DNA of 64,000 bases, taken from assembly GCA_029259915.1 (NCBI GenBank), contig JAJDED010000039.1, forward strand, positions 1 to 64,000. Direction: 5' to 3'. The notes beneath the pieces are model-generated. The model worked only from the letters and a program-made list of their open reading frames with translations, ran no database searches and was not told the DNA's origin. The first letter of the stretch is position 1. Every line of letters starts with the position of its first letter. Shown here one piece after another: positions 53,621-62,443 of the stretch. The DNA is from Planctomycetota bacterium (lineage in GTDB: Bacteria; Planctomycetota; Planctomycetia; Pirellulales; Lacipirellulaceae). The translations under genes and the position numbers were made by a program.

Positions 53621-54520
53621 TTAACCTGCGCTCTTGGGCTTGGCTTTCTGAAAGTGCTCGTCGGGCATTGTCATCGAACTCAAGCGGAAGCCGAACTTGT
53701 CGCCGATCTTGACCGCCTCGCCCTCGGCAACACGCTGATTCCCGACATACAGATGCAGCGGCTCGTCGCACCCTTTTTCGAATTTGATGATGGTTCCCGC
53801 GGCCAGTTCAACAACATTTTTTAGGCTTTCCTTGTGCGACGCCAAAACCACGTGTACGGGAACCCTGACCTTCAGAAGGCTGCGCGAATAGGGTGGCAAA
53901 CCGGCAAATGTGCTCGGACGTGGGGGGGGTGGACCCGCACTACTCGTACTTACCTCAGCAGCAGCCTCTTCGGCAGCGGGTTCTTCTTCCGCTTCGACTT
54001 CTGGCGTTGCGACTTCTGGAAAGAGTTTGTCCGGCGAAGCTAATGGCCAAATCAAACTGAGCGTTCCCGACTTCTCGCCCGATTTTATTTCCAACGGCAC
54101 GGTCGCCGCGTCTTCGGCAACCTGGGCCGCCGACAAGACCGCATCGATCTGGCTGACGGAAGCTGCCTCGAACACATCGGCCATCAATGTTTCGGGCACC
54201 AACAGCATGCTGAGCTCTTGAGCCAACGTGCTAAGCTTGCTCTCGCCGGTGGGATCCGGATCTTCAATCCACTCGGGCAACAATTCGCTCGACTGGGGCA
54301 AAATCGCCGCCAAGCCGACGTCGCCGAATTTCAACAGCACCGCCAGTCCCGCCCCGTCAAAACCCTCCGGGGCATTCTCGGGGTCGTAGCTAGCAGATTC
54401 GCCAACAGAAAGCGTAAACTCGCCATCGAGCCCTCGACTCAGCGCACCGGCAGCCTCTTCCGCACCTTCCTTGCAGGCGGCAACCACTTCGTCGACAATT
54501 TCTGGTGTCAGTTCGCTCAC
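53621..54520 (-). CDS. FliN/SpoA-domain flagellar motor switch-like protein
   Basis: 299 residues. The C-terminal SPOA domain SLLKVRVPVHVVLASHKESLKNVVELAAGTIIKFEKGCDEPLHLYVGNQRVAEGEAVKIGDKFGFRL is clear and matches FliN/FliM C-ring proteins. The N-terminal half (LDGEFTLSVGESASYDPENAPEGFDGAGLAVLLKFGDVGLA) is a fold of unclear type, perhaps CheC/FliM-middle-like, joined by a low-complexity Ala/Glu/Pro linker (EVEAEEEPAAEEAAAE). It is longer than FliN (about 100-150 residues) and shorter than FliM. Isolated from other flagellar genes. Confidence 0.78.
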   Translation of the reverse strand: MSELTPEIVDEVVAACKEGAEEAAGALSRGLDGEFTLSVGESASYDPENAPEGFDGAGLAVLLKFGDVGLAAILPQSSELLPEWIEDPDPTGESKLSTLAQELSMLLVPETLMADVFEAASVSQIDAVLSAAQVAEDAATVPLEIKSGEKSGTLSLIWPLASPDKLFPEVATPEVEAEEEPAAEEAAAEVSTSSAGPPPPRPSTFAGLPPYSRSLLKVRVPVHVVLASHKESLKNVVELAAGTIIKFEKGCDEPLHLYVGNQRVAEGEAVKIGDKFGFRLSSMTMPDEHFQKAKPKSAG

Positions 54521-54730
54521 TAAGCTCTGTTCGTATATTTGGAAGTTTAAGTGGAGGTTTTCCGCAAGCTAACTGCTAACAGCTAATGGCAAACAGCTTA
54601 AAGTGGTATCGGCTCGCGGGACCGTCAAACTTTGCCCAGTTCGTCTTGTCGACTTGGTGCCTGCATGGCAAAGGCCTATAATGATGCTGCTTAGCTAGCA
54701 CTTTCATCCTACAAACTGTTCTGATTCGCC

Positions 54731-55867
54731 ATGAGCATTGCCATCCCACCCGCCAAGTTTGACTTGCAAGAGATAAAGTCGCTGGAAAACGACCAACTCG
54801 CGGCTCGCATTCAAGCAGTGCGCGATTCGCTGGGGCCGCAACTGATGATCCTTGGTCATCATTATCAACAGGATGAGGTGATAGCGTTGGCCGACCTGCG
54901 CGGCGACAGCTATCAACTTAGCCAGTCGGCTGCCAACAGCACCGATTGCCGCCACATTGCTTTTTGCGGTGTGCATTTCATGGCCGAGACGGCCGACATC
55001 CTCGCCAACCGGCCCGAAAAACTTGCCGAACGCTCGGGAGAACGGGTTCGCGTGATTCTGCCCGACATGGCTGCCGGGTGTTCGATGGCCGACATGGCGG
55101 CTATCGAACAAATCGAAGATGCCTGGGACCAACTTGCCGAAGTGCTCGACACAGAAGACATCACCCCGGTGACCTACATCAATTCTGCCGCCAGCTTAAA
55201 AGCATTCGTCGGCCAACATGGTGGAATCGTCTGTACGTCGAGCAACGCCAAAGCGGCGCTCGAGTGGGCATTTGCCCGTACGAGCCGTGTCATGTTCTTT
55301 CCCGATCAACATTTGGGTCGCAATACCGCGCTGGGAATGGGAATCACCGAAAGCCAGATGCCAGTGTGGGATCCTTTTGCGGACGAGTTAGGCGGCAACG
55401 AGCGCGAGGCACTCGAGCGTAGCAAGGTCCTGCTTTGGAAGGGCCATTGCAGCGTGCATCAGATGTTCCGGCCCGAGCACGTGGCAATGTTCCGCGAACA
55501 ACACGCCAGCATCAAAATTTTGGTCCACCCGGAATGCCCGCGCGAAGTGTTCGAGTTGGCCGACGAATCGGGTTCCACAGGCAAGATCATCAAAACGGTC
55601 GAAGCCGCCCCCCCCGGCACCAAATGGGCCATCGGCACAGAACTGCATTTGGTCAATCGATTGAAGCAGGAACACCCCGAGCAGGAAATCTATTTTCTCT
55701 CGCCCGTGGTTTGTATGTGCGCAACGATGTACCGCATCGATCTGGCGCATCTCTGCTGGAGCCTAGAAAACCTCTCCGCAGGGACGCCCGTCAACACGAT
55801 CGAAGTCGACGAAGAAACGGCCCGTTGGTCGCTCGTGGCGTTGGAACGGATGCTCGAAGTACGCTGA
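54731..55867 (+). CDS. nadA: Quinolinate synthase A
   Basis: 378 residues, the longer bacterial form. Substrate and Fe-S ligands are visible: MAAGCSMADMA (Cys about 117), HPECPREVFELADESGSTGKIIK (Cys about 269), and SPVVCMCATMYRI (Cys about 328 and 330). Catalyses condensation of iminoaspartate with dihydroxyacetone phosphate to quinolinate for NAD synthesis. The 4Fe-4S cluster is oxygen sensitive. No nadB or nadC is adjacent. The gene is followed by a long palindromic repeat. Confidence 0.93.
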   Translation: MSIAIPPAKFDLQEIKSLENDQLAARIQAVRDSLGPQLMILGHHYQQDEVIALADLRGDSYQLSQSAANSTDCRHIAFCGVHFMAETADILANRPEKLAERSGERVRVILPDMAAGCSMADMAAIEQIEDAWDQLAEVLDTEDITPVTYINSAASLKAFVGQHGGIVCTSSNAKAALEWAFARTSRVMFFPDQHLGRNTALGMGITESQMPVWDPFADELGGNEREALERSKVLLWKGHCSVHQMFRPEHVAMFREQHASIKILVHPECPREVFELADESGSTGKIIKTVEAAPPGTKWAIGTELHLVNRLKQEHPEQEIYFLSPVVCMCATMYRIDLAHLCWSLENLSAGTPVNTIEVDEETARWSLVALERMLEVR

Positions 55868-55868
55868 A

Positions 55869-56023
55869 GCGCCGGCGATCTGTCAGATCGCGGCTATTGG
55901 GATAGTGAACTTTTGAGGTAGTGTACTTTTGTTCACATACCCTACTGCGCTGCCGCACTTGATGCGAGAGACTTTTTGTCCGAACAAAGCAATAGCCGCG
56001 ATGCGATGCATCGCCGGGGCGCC
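55869..56023. repeat. Long palindromic repeat between convergent genes
   Basis: GCGCCGGCGATCTGTCAGATCG with CGGCTATTG pairs imperfectly with CAATAGCCGCGATGCGATGC and following bases. It fills the gap between the nadA and K/A-rich gene stops, and could end both transcripts. Confidence 0.7.
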
Positions 56024-56024
56024 G

Positions 56025-56681
56025 CTACTGCGCATCCTTCTCGCGGCAGTAAGCAACCATTTCGTCGACGCTCATCGATGACCTGTCGACTTTGACGACG
56101 TCGCCCGCGGCTGGCGAAGCTTCGGCAACCGGTGCCGGAGTTGCAGCTGGAGCTTCCGCCGTGGCCGACGCACCAGATTTCTCGCCGCGCGCGGCAGCAA
56201 GCATGTCGGCAACCGACATCTTGGAACGGTCCGTTTTTGCCGCGGAGCCATTGGCCGTCGACTGGGCTTTCTCGACGGTGGGCTCGATTTTCTTAGCCGG
56301 GGCGGCAGCACCTTTGCCGCCAGCTCCCTGCATGCGGGCCATTTCCAGCGGGGAGAGTTTTTTCTCGCCTCCAGCAGCCGGGGCCTTTTTCGCCGCCGGT
56401 TTGGCAGCCGGCTTTTTCGCCGCCGGTTTCTTTTCCTTCGGCTCGGGCTTGTCGACCACTTTTAGATAATCGAGATCAATATCAATCCAGCCGGTGTTCA
56501 GATGATAGTCCATAAACTCGACTAGCGCCCGACCGCTCATGTTCACAGTTTTCACCTGGCCCACGTACTCCCCGAAGCGGGCCAACTCCGGCTGCTGGGC
56601 ATCGACCACCACATATTTGTCGGTGTACTGCTGTTTGACTCTGTCGATTTGCTCCGGGATCATATCCGGGGTCTCTCTCAT
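56025..56681 (-). CDS. Acidic/Lys-Ala-rich protein with internal DRSxMSV repeats
   Basis: Start 56681 (MRETPDMIPEQIDRVKQQY) is preferred; the track start adds 24 residues. 218 residues: an N-terminal domain (QYTDKYVVVDAQQPELARFGEYVGQVKTVNMSGRALVEF ... IDIDLDYLKVV), then a KKPAAKKPAAKPAAKKAP linker, and two copies of K-x-DRSxMSVxxM (TDRSKMSVADMLAAARG, VDRSSMSVDEMVAYCRE). A Pro/Ala spacer separates them. The repeats look like short linear binding sites. No named family was assigned. The N-terminal part may be an OB/SH3-like fold. Confidence 0.7.
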   Translation of the reverse strand: MRETPDMIPEQIDRVKQQYTDKYVVVDAQQPELARFGEYVGQVKTVNMSGRALVEFMDYHLNTGWIDIDLDYLKVVDKPEPKEKKPAAKKPAAKPAAKKAPAAGGEKKLSPLEMARMQGAGGKGAAAPAKKIEPTVEKAQSTANGSAAKTDRSKMSVADMLAAARGEKSGASATAEAPAATPAPVAEASPAAGDVVKVDRSSMSVDEMVAYCREKDAQ

Positions 56682-56885
56682 GCAAAAAAACGGGGGCGAA
56701 TAAGGAACCAACGGTGAACAACGAATTTTGCCGCAAAATGGCCCGTTTGACAATGACTACTGTTCGCCAATCCCATGCGGCGTTTCTTGCGATCACTCGA
56801 TAAATCGACGATAATCACACGGAAAACCTTCCTGAACCGGTCGATTCGTTCGACAAAAAGCCATTTCACGCGGAGAAACCTCGCC

Positions 56886-57734
56886 ATGCCTATGCTCTCA
56901 GTCCAGATTCAGCGGCAGCTACACACCACGGGGTCATTCGTTTGTTGTGCATTGGGTTGGGCCCTTGCTGTCAATCATTGCCTGGCTCAAGAGGTCGAAT
57001 ATCTTCCCGGGATCGAATGGCCCGAGCCCGCCGTGGTTTCCCCCGGAGTCGGCAACTCGGCCGCGCCTTCCGACGCTATCGTCTTGTTCGACGGCAAGGA
57101 TCTTTCGGCTTGGGAGAATGGCGAGAGTTGGCTTGTGGAAAATGGGATTGCGATCGTCAACGGCAGCGCAATTCACACGAAACAAAAATTCGGCGACTGC
57201 CAACTCCACGTCGAATGGTCGGCACCCACGCTAGCCGCCGGCGAGGGCCAGGGCCGTGGCAATAGTGGCATTTTTCTTATGGACACCTACGAAATACAGG
57301 TGCTCGATTCGTTCGGTAGCAAAACCTATCCCGACGGCCAAGCGGGGGCGATTTACAAGCAAACGCCGCCGATGGTCAATGCAATGCGACCACCCGGCGA
57401 GTGGAACACTTACGACATCCTTTTCACCGCTCCGCGATTCCAAAAGGACGGCTCGCTTCAGTCACCCGCGTTCATCACGGCAATTCACAACGGCGTGCTG
57501 ATTCTGAACCATTTTGAAATCCAAGGCGACACCCCCTGGCATCGCCCCGCGCAGTACAACAAGCATCCCTCCAAGATGCCCATCTCAATCCAGGACCACG
57601 GCAACCCGGTGCGGTTCCGCAACATCTGGATTCGGGAAATCGCGCCGATCGTCGGCCGCCAAGCCCGCGAACCGATGTTCCACGACCACAGCACGGGCAA
57701 AGAATGGCCTGTTGAAGAGTCGGTAGGCGAATAG
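56886..57734 (+). CDS. DUF1080 secreted protein (3-keto-disaccharide hydrolase-like)
   Basis: ATG 56886 with GGAG upstream; the track starts at 56775. 282 residues: signal peptide (GSFVCCALGWALAVNHCLAQ), then the DUF1080 jelly-roll core SDAIVLFDGKDLSAWENGESWLVENG, GNSGIFLMDTYEIQVLDSFGSKTYPDGQAGAIYKQTPPMVNAMRPPGEWNTYDI and a C-terminal PVRFRNIWIREI. Family members include 3-keto-glycoside hydrolases; most planctomycete copies are uncharacterised. Probably periplasmic carbohydrate processing. Substrate not deducible. Confidence 0.88.
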   Translation: MPMLSVQIQRQLHTTGSFVCCALGWALAVNHCLAQEVEYLPGIEWPEPAVVSPGVGNSAAPSDAIVLFDGKDLSAWENGESWLVENGIAIVNGSAIHTKQKFGDCQLHVEWSAPTLAAGEGQGRGNSGIFLMDTYEIQVLDSFGSKTYPDGQAGAIYKQTPPMVNAMRPPGEWNTYDILFTAPRFQKDGSLQSPAFITAIHNGVLILNHFEIQGDTPWHRPAQYNKHPSKMPISIQDHGNPVRFRNIWIREIAPIVGRQAREPMFHDHSTGKEWPVEESVGE

Positions 57735-57744
57735 GACGCAATAG

Positions 57745-58353
57745 TTAGCGCGGCACAAGAAACAGTCCGTAGCGCCAACGGAGCGTCTGCGGGGGCGAAT
57801 CGGAAAAGTCTGTTTCGCAATTGAACCGGACAAGATTTGTATCCACTTCCATCCGACATGGTTGTGGAACACCCGGCTCTTCTGCGGCAATTGGTCGCAA
57901 AACACAATCGCCCAAGAAAGTGCCCAATTCAAGCGAATTGTGTGTCTGCTCGACCTTCACCCGATCCGCAATTTTGTAGGTGCTCGACAAACTGGGCGGC
58001 AACGATTTCACGCGACAGGCAACGTCGAACATCAGCCCGCAAGGTATCTCGCTTCGCTCCACGGTAAGCGACCAATGACCGGCGCCCGCTGCGCCAATCA
58101 GCATTGCCGCGGACACTTCTTCGGAATCGCAACAGCTATTCAGACTTTGCAAGATCGGGCTTTGAGGCCAGGAAAGATGAAAATTGCCTTCGACCGATTC
58201 GATCAGATTCATCGACTGACCGTCGCGGGCAACGGCAACCACACGATGTGCAAAGCAATCGCCAACGGACAAGAAATCTACTCTCAAACCGCGGTCGTTT
58301 TTATCGAAGATCGTGAGTGCCGGGATTGGCGTTTTACTCGGCGCGGAGGTCAC
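57745..58353 (-). CDS. Hypothetical protein overlapping prfB
   Basis: 202 residues with no recognised domain; predicted mixed beta/alpha cytoplasmic protein (VDFLSVGDCFAHRVVAVARDG, GHWSLTVERSEIPCGLMFDVACRVKSLPP). It starts on the minus strand with a four-base overlap with the prfB stop, so it is probably translated from the same mRNA. Cys residues are scattered. Whether it works with release factor 2 is unknown. Confidence 0.6.
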   Translation of the reverse strand: MTSAPSKTPIPALTIFDKNDRGLRVDFLSVGDCFAHRVVAVARDGQSMNLIESVEGNFHLSWPQSPILQSLNSCCDSEEVSAAMLIGAAGAGHWSLTVERSEIPCGLMFDVACRVKSLPPSLSSTYKIADRVKVEQTHNSLELGTFLGDCVLRPIAAEEPGVPQPCRMEVDTNLVRFNCETDFSDSPPQTLRWRYGLFLVPR

Positions 58354-59472
58354 GATACCGTCTCCTCGATCGGTTGGCCCGCGCGCCAGCGTAGCACCGC
58401 GTCGAGAAAACCTTGAATGTCGCCGTCGAGTACCGCGTTGAAATTTCCCATCTGGAATTTTGTGCGGGCATCTTTCACCCGCTGGTCAGGATGCAGAAAA
58501 TAATTGCGGATTTGCGATCCGAAACCCGTTTTGGCCTGTTTCTGATACTTGGCCGCCTCCTCGGCTTCGCGTTGCTCCTCTTCGAGCCGTGCCAATCGGG
58601 CCCGCAACATTTTCCAGGCGGTCGCGCGATTCTTGTGTTGGCTGCGTTCGTTCTGGCACTGCACGACAATACCCGACGGTGCGTGGGTCAGCCGGATCGC
58701 GCTGTCGGTTTTGTTCACATGCTGTCCGCCTGCGCCGCTTGCTCGATATGTGTCGACGCGCACGTCGGCTTCGTCGATCTTCACATCCACCGCATCAGAA
58801 ATCTCCGGCGACACGTCAACCGCAGCAAAAGACGTTTGTCGCTTGCCTTCCGAATTGAACGGGCTGATCCGCACCAGACGGTGCATGCCGGACTCGCCGC
58901 GTAGGTAGCCATAAGCCATCGGGCCGCGAATCGCGATCGTGGCGTTGTTGATCCCGGCTTCCTCGTTATCTTGCCGATCGATCAGCTCGGTCGAGTAATC
59001 GTTTTTCTGCGCCCACTGCAAATACATTCGCAGCAGCATCTCGGCCCAGTCGTTGGCATCGGTTCCACCATCGCGGGCGTTGATGGTGAGAATAGCGCCC
59101 GAGGCGTCGTGCTTTCCACTCAACAAAGCTTGCAGCTTAAGTGACTCGACCACTTCCTCGAGCCGCGCGACTTCGCCCGGCACTTCGGCGGCGAATGATT
59201 CATCTTCGTTTGCCATTTCGAGCATCGCTGCCAGATCGTCACTCGCCGAAACGGCCTCGTCGAGCGGTTTGACCAAGACTACTAGCGACTTGCGTTCGTT
59301 GACCGTCTCTTGGGCTCGCTCCTGGTTGTCCCAGAAACCTGCGGCAGCCATCTTGATGTCGATCGCCGCGATGCGCTCCGATTTTGCAGCACAGTCAAAG
59401 GGAGTCCCGCAACTGGAGCAATGCCGTGCGTATCGCTTCGGCGCGATCGAACCACTCTTTTTCCAGTGCCAT
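58350..59472 (-). CDS. prfB: Peptide chain release factor 2 with programmed +1 frameshift
   Basis: The track's continuous ORF to 59564 is not the natural start. From ATG 59472, MALEKEWFDRAEAIRTALLQ leads after 25 codons to an in-frame TGA (59397-59395) within CTTTGAC; a +1 slip enters the main frame at DCAAKSERIAAIDIKM. This is the classic prfB autoregulatory site: low RF2 allows frameshifting. The main frame has the codon-recognition and catalytic GGQHVNKTDSAIRLTH region (GGQ). RF2 terminates at UGA and UAA. A gene of unknown function overlaps its stop. Confidence 0.92.
59394..59400 (-). promoter_or_regulatory. Programmed +1 ribosomal frameshift site of prfB
   Basis: CTT TGA C on the minus strand after codon 25; the sequence upstream is GGGACTCC, a weak Shine-Dalgarno-like stimulator. 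Confidence 0.85.
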
Positions 59473-59589
59473 GTCGGGACTCCAGCGTCAAACGAACAAA
59501 AAGAATCGAGGTGGGCATTATACGCGTTTGGACGCGAGGCGACGAGCCCTCTCTTGTCCCCCAATGATGGCGGTCATACACTCAAATCC

Positions 59590-60720
59590 ATGGCGCGCGT
59601 GGTGTTAGCAATGTCGGGAGGAGTCGATTCGAGCGTGGCGGCCCATCTGCTCCGCGAGCAAGGGCACGACGTGATTGGTGTCTTTATGCGCCATGGCCAT
59701 CAATCGCCCGTAGCGTGTGCCACGACTTCTACCGAAGGCCCCGGCGATGCTCTTCCCATTATCAGCTCTTCGGAAACTGCAAGACTCGATCACAAACAAG
59801 GATGCTGCACCGCGGCCGATGCGGAAGATGCCCGTCGGGTTGCCGACAAATTGGATATTCCATTCTACGCGCTGAATCTCGATGAGGAATTTAGCCGGAT
59901 CATCGACTATTTCGTCGACGAATACACCGCAGGCCGCACGCCGAATCCGTGCGTGCAGTGCAACAATTGGATCAAATTTGGCAAGTTGTTCGACTATGCC
60001 GACAGTGTGGAAGCAGAGTTTGTTGCCACCGGGCACTACGCACGGCTTGAACCCGACGCCGGCGGCGAAACCGCGCTGCTGCGTGGCCAAGATGCGGGCA
60101 AAGATCAATCGTATGTGCTCTTTGGCATCAAGCGGCACTACTTGCAGCGAATGCTGCTGCCAGTGGGGGATTACGAAAAATCTGAGATTCGCAGATTGGC
60201 GACGAAGCTTGGAATGAACGTGGCGGACAAAAAAGACAGTCAGGAAATCTGTTTTGTGACGCAAGGACGGTACGACGAATTTGTACGCAATCATCGCACG
60301 GAAAACGACACTGCCGGCGAACTAGTGACCACCGACGGCACAGTGGTCGGCCAGCACCGCGGAATCGAAGGTTTTACCGTCGGACAGCGCAAACGCTTGG
60401 GCGTGGCGCTGGGCGAACCGAAGTATGTGGTGAGCATCCAGCGCGATACACGCCGGGTGGTCTTAGGCGACCGCGACGAGTTGGCGCGTCCCACGCTAAC
60501 CGCCGCCGGAACCAATTGGCTAGTCGACTCGGCCGAGATTCCCGAGCGCTGTGAGGTGCAGATTCGCTACAACGCCCCGCCTGTTGCGGCAACCATCACA
60601 CTGCTGACTCAGCAACGTCTTGAAGCGGTTTTTGACGAACCGCAATTTGGCGTTGCACCTGGGCAAGCGGTTGTTTGTTACTCGGGAGAGCGAACACTCG
60701 GCGGCGGCTGGATCGAGTGA
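59590..60720 (+). CDS. mnmA: tRNA-specific 2-thiouridylase MnmA
   Basis: The track ORF starts at 59053, deep in antisense prfB; ATG 59590 (MARVVLAMSGGVDSSVAAHLLREQG) carries the PP-loop motif SGGVDSS and yields 376 residues. The catalytic Cys pair is seen in RTPNPCVQCNNWIKF and DSQEICFV. The lid insert HGHQSPVACATTSTEGPGD before QGCCTAADAEDA is slightly longer than usual. MnmA thiolates U34 of tRNA(Lys, Glu, Gln). The gene points away from prfB and is followed by a RAYT module. Confidence 0.93.
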   Translation: MARVVLAMSGGVDSSVAAHLLREQGHDVIGVFMRHGHQSPVACATTSTEGPGDALPIISSSETARLDHKQGCCTAADAEDARRVADKLDIPFYALNLDEEFSRIIDYFVDEYTAGRTPNPCVQCNNWIKFGKLFDYADSVEAEFVATGHYARLEPDAGGETALLRGQDAGKDQSYVLFGIKRHYLQRMLLPVGDYEKSEIRRLATKLGMNVADKKDSQEICFVTQGRYDEFVRNHRTENDTAGELVTTDGTVVGQHRGIEGFTVGQRKRLGVALGEPKYVVSIQRDTRRVVLGDRDELARPTLTAAGTNWLVDSAEIPERCEVQIRYNAPPVAATITLLTQQRLEAVFDEPQFGVAPGQAVVCYSGERTLGGGWIE

Positions 60721-60727
60721 TCTCCGA

Positions 60728-60817
60728 CCATCGGCTCCCGCCGACGGCTATTAAAAGAAAGTAGGGGAGAAATGCTCCTTTCAAATCTCTTTCCTAGCCG
60801 TCGGCGGGAGCCGATGG
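60728..60817. repeat. REP pair (REPIN), first copy
   Basis: 60728-60750 (CCATCGGCTCCCGCCGACGG + CTA) and 60795-60817 (TAGCCGTCGGCGGGAGCCGA + TGG) are exact reverse complements of 23 bp. The right arm supplies the RAYT stop codon. Confidence 0.88.
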
Positions 60818-61306
60818 TAGCTCGGGCAGTGCATCGCCTTCTCGCCATACCAAACCGCGATGCCTAGGCAGATACTGCCGCATCAAATGATCGAAATGCC
60901 GACGATCTCGCACACGCTTACGGCTGCCTTCGTCGCTAAACCATCGATAGCCTGGTAACGCAAGCTGTCGACCTAGCTCGCGAGCCATCAAGTTCTTGAG
61001 TTTGCCGCGAACTCGCTGCCACGGATCGAATTCATGCCAGCTGACAAGCAGGTGGATGTGGGACGGTTCGCAGGCGACAAAATGGAGCCGCCAGTTGCGT
61101 CGCCGACAAGCATCCCAAACAATCCCTAGCAAAATCTGCTGATGAACCGGCATGAACAAAACTGGCGCTTGCTTTGCCAGGCTGTCGTAGATGCGCGCTT
61201 GGGCAATGTCTGGCATGAGAACGCCTCGCCCTTTTTGAACATAGCCGCGAGGATCGTCGGCGTTCCAACTACGGTAGGCATGCAAAGTGAAAAGGTAAGC
61301 GGTCAT
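60794..61306 (-). CDS. REP-associated tyrosine transposase (RAYT)
   Basis: ATG 61306 (MTAYLFTLHAYRSWNADDPRGYVQKGRG) is preferred over 61414. 170 residues of the IS200-like Y1 family: the HUH motif is ACEPSHIHLLVSWHE, with a catalytic Tyr candidate in HLMRQYLPRHRGL. Its last residues SAPADG and TAG lie inside the right REP arm. RAYTs nick and mobilise REP pairs, and are single-copy chromosomal genes flanked by their REPs, exactly as here. A degenerate REP pair elsewhere (42939) could be a related mobilised copy. Confidence 0.85.
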   Translation of the reverse strand: MTAYLFTLHAYRSWNADDPRGYVQKGRGVLMPDIAQARIYDSLAKQAPVLFMPVHQQILLGIVWDACRRRNWRLHFVACEPSHIHLLVSWHEFDPWQRVRGKLKNLMARELGRQLALPGYRWFSDEGSRKRVRDRRHFDHLMRQYLPRHRGLVWREGDALPELPSAPADG

Positions 61307-61363
61307 GTCGAGTAGTATACATATGAATATGTCTTGCACAAGAGAATTTTTTCGTGGATCAGT

Positions 61364-61444
61364 CCATCGGCTCCCGCCGACGGCTAATAAAGAAATTCGA
61401 TGCAACGCCACCACCCCATACTAGCCGTCGGCGGAAGCCGATGG
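61364..61444. repeat. REP pair (REPIN), second copy
   Basis: CCATCGGCTCCCGCCGACGG (plus CTA) at 61364-61386 and a right arm ending GCGGAAGCCGATGG at 61422-61444, with one mismatch. It brackets the RAYT gene on the side opposite 60728. Confidence 0.85.
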
Positions 61445-61447
61445 TTC

Positions 61448-62398
61448 TCACGGTTGATAATTGAGATAAGGATTCGCTTCGCTTTCGGTTTGCGTAGCGG
61501 CAAACTCTCGCGCTGCAGGCACGAGAGCCATCGCAAGAGCCGCGAGGCAAATCGCGATTCGCAATGCAGAGCGTATTCGCGGCGCAGGCTTTTTCTCTGT
61601 GCCTAGCCAGCCGACGGCACTCGTCAACGCCAGTAGCAACAGCAGCGCGGTGGCAGTTGCTAGTTCCTGATAAAGAAGAAACCGGGCGATCACTAGCACG
61701 CCACCAATAACGCTCAGCAACGGTCCCGCCGCCGACTCGGGCCCCGATTCAAGCCGCAACCATGCCGCCACGATTCCGCAGCCAACCATCGCCGCCGCCA
61801 ACGCACCCAGCAATTGTGCGGTCGTCAACGAACCCGACATAGCAATGGTTGCCGACGTCCCCACCAAAGCAATCGTGCCAAGCGTGGAGCGCAGTCGAAC
61901 ATCAGGGTTTTTCACACCAAATCGAACGACAATCCCCGCCACGGCCAACAAACCGCCCACCGCGCCGAGCCAGCCAACCGCTTCCCAGGTCGACCAGGCG
62001 CCGGTGTCAAAACCAGCAGGCTGTGCATCTACTGGCAAATAAACACTGCCCCGCAATAGACACCAGGGCAAAATAAAAATAAGCCCAAGCCGCAGGGACC
62101 AAGTCAGCCAGCCATGTTTCGTCACGATTCTAGAAATCGCGTCGATGGTCGTCGCGACGAGAATCAAAATGGGAAGCCAATCGCGCGCTTCGTGTGGGCG
62201 AATCATCTTGGCAAGCGCAGCGAGCAATCCTACGCCACGTGCATCAAGCCCCCAGTGGCCCGACAGATATCCTACAGCAATGGCAATCGACCACGCGGCT
62301 GCCGAGGATTGTGTTCGTTTGAACACAGCAACCATGGTGACCGCAGCAACAAGTGCGGGCAGAACACCACCTAAGAGAAAGCCCACCAGATCGATCAC
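61448..62398 (-). CDS. Polytopic membrane protein of unknown function
   Basis: 316 residues with roughly nine hydrophobic segments (VGFLLGGVLPALVAAVTMVAVF, LPILILVATTIDAIS, LGLIFILPWCLL, LGAVGGLLAVAGIVV, LSVIGGVLVIARFLL, LRIAICLAALAMALV). The C-terminus ends in TQTESEANPYLNYQP, cytoplasmic or periplasmic. No family recognised; topology suggests an integral inner membrane protein. It lies just beyond the second REP pair and is followed after 45 bp by a YceI gene on the same strand. Confidence 0.65.
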   Translation of the reverse strand: MIDLVGFLLGGVLPALVAAVTMVAVFKRTQSSAAAWSIAIAVGYLSGHWGLDARGVGLLAALAKMIRPHEARDWLPILILVATTIDAISRIVTKHGWLTWSLRLGLIFILPWCLLRGSVYLPVDAQPAGFDTGAWSTWEAVGWLGAVGGLLAVAGIVVRFGVKNPDVRLRSTLGTIALVGTSATIAMSGSLTTAQLLGALAAAMVGCGIVAAWLRLESGPESAAGPLLSVIGGVLVIARFLLYQELATATALLLLLALTSAVGWLGTEKKPAPRIRSALRIAICLAALAMALVPAAREFAATQTESEANPYLNYQP

Positions 62399-62443
62399 GG
62401 CGTCCTCAGCGTTCGAGGTTTACTTGATTCCGAAGCAGCACGA

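Noticed and set aside
59473-59564. N-terminal extension of the prfB ORF
   Set aside because: The ATG at 59472 followed by the TGA frameshift site is the known prfB architecture; the upstream reading is in another frame.
59053-59589. N-terminal extension of the mnmA ORF
   Set aside because: Lies antisense to prfB; the PP-loop start MARVVLAMSGGVDSS at 59590 marks the natural N-terminus.
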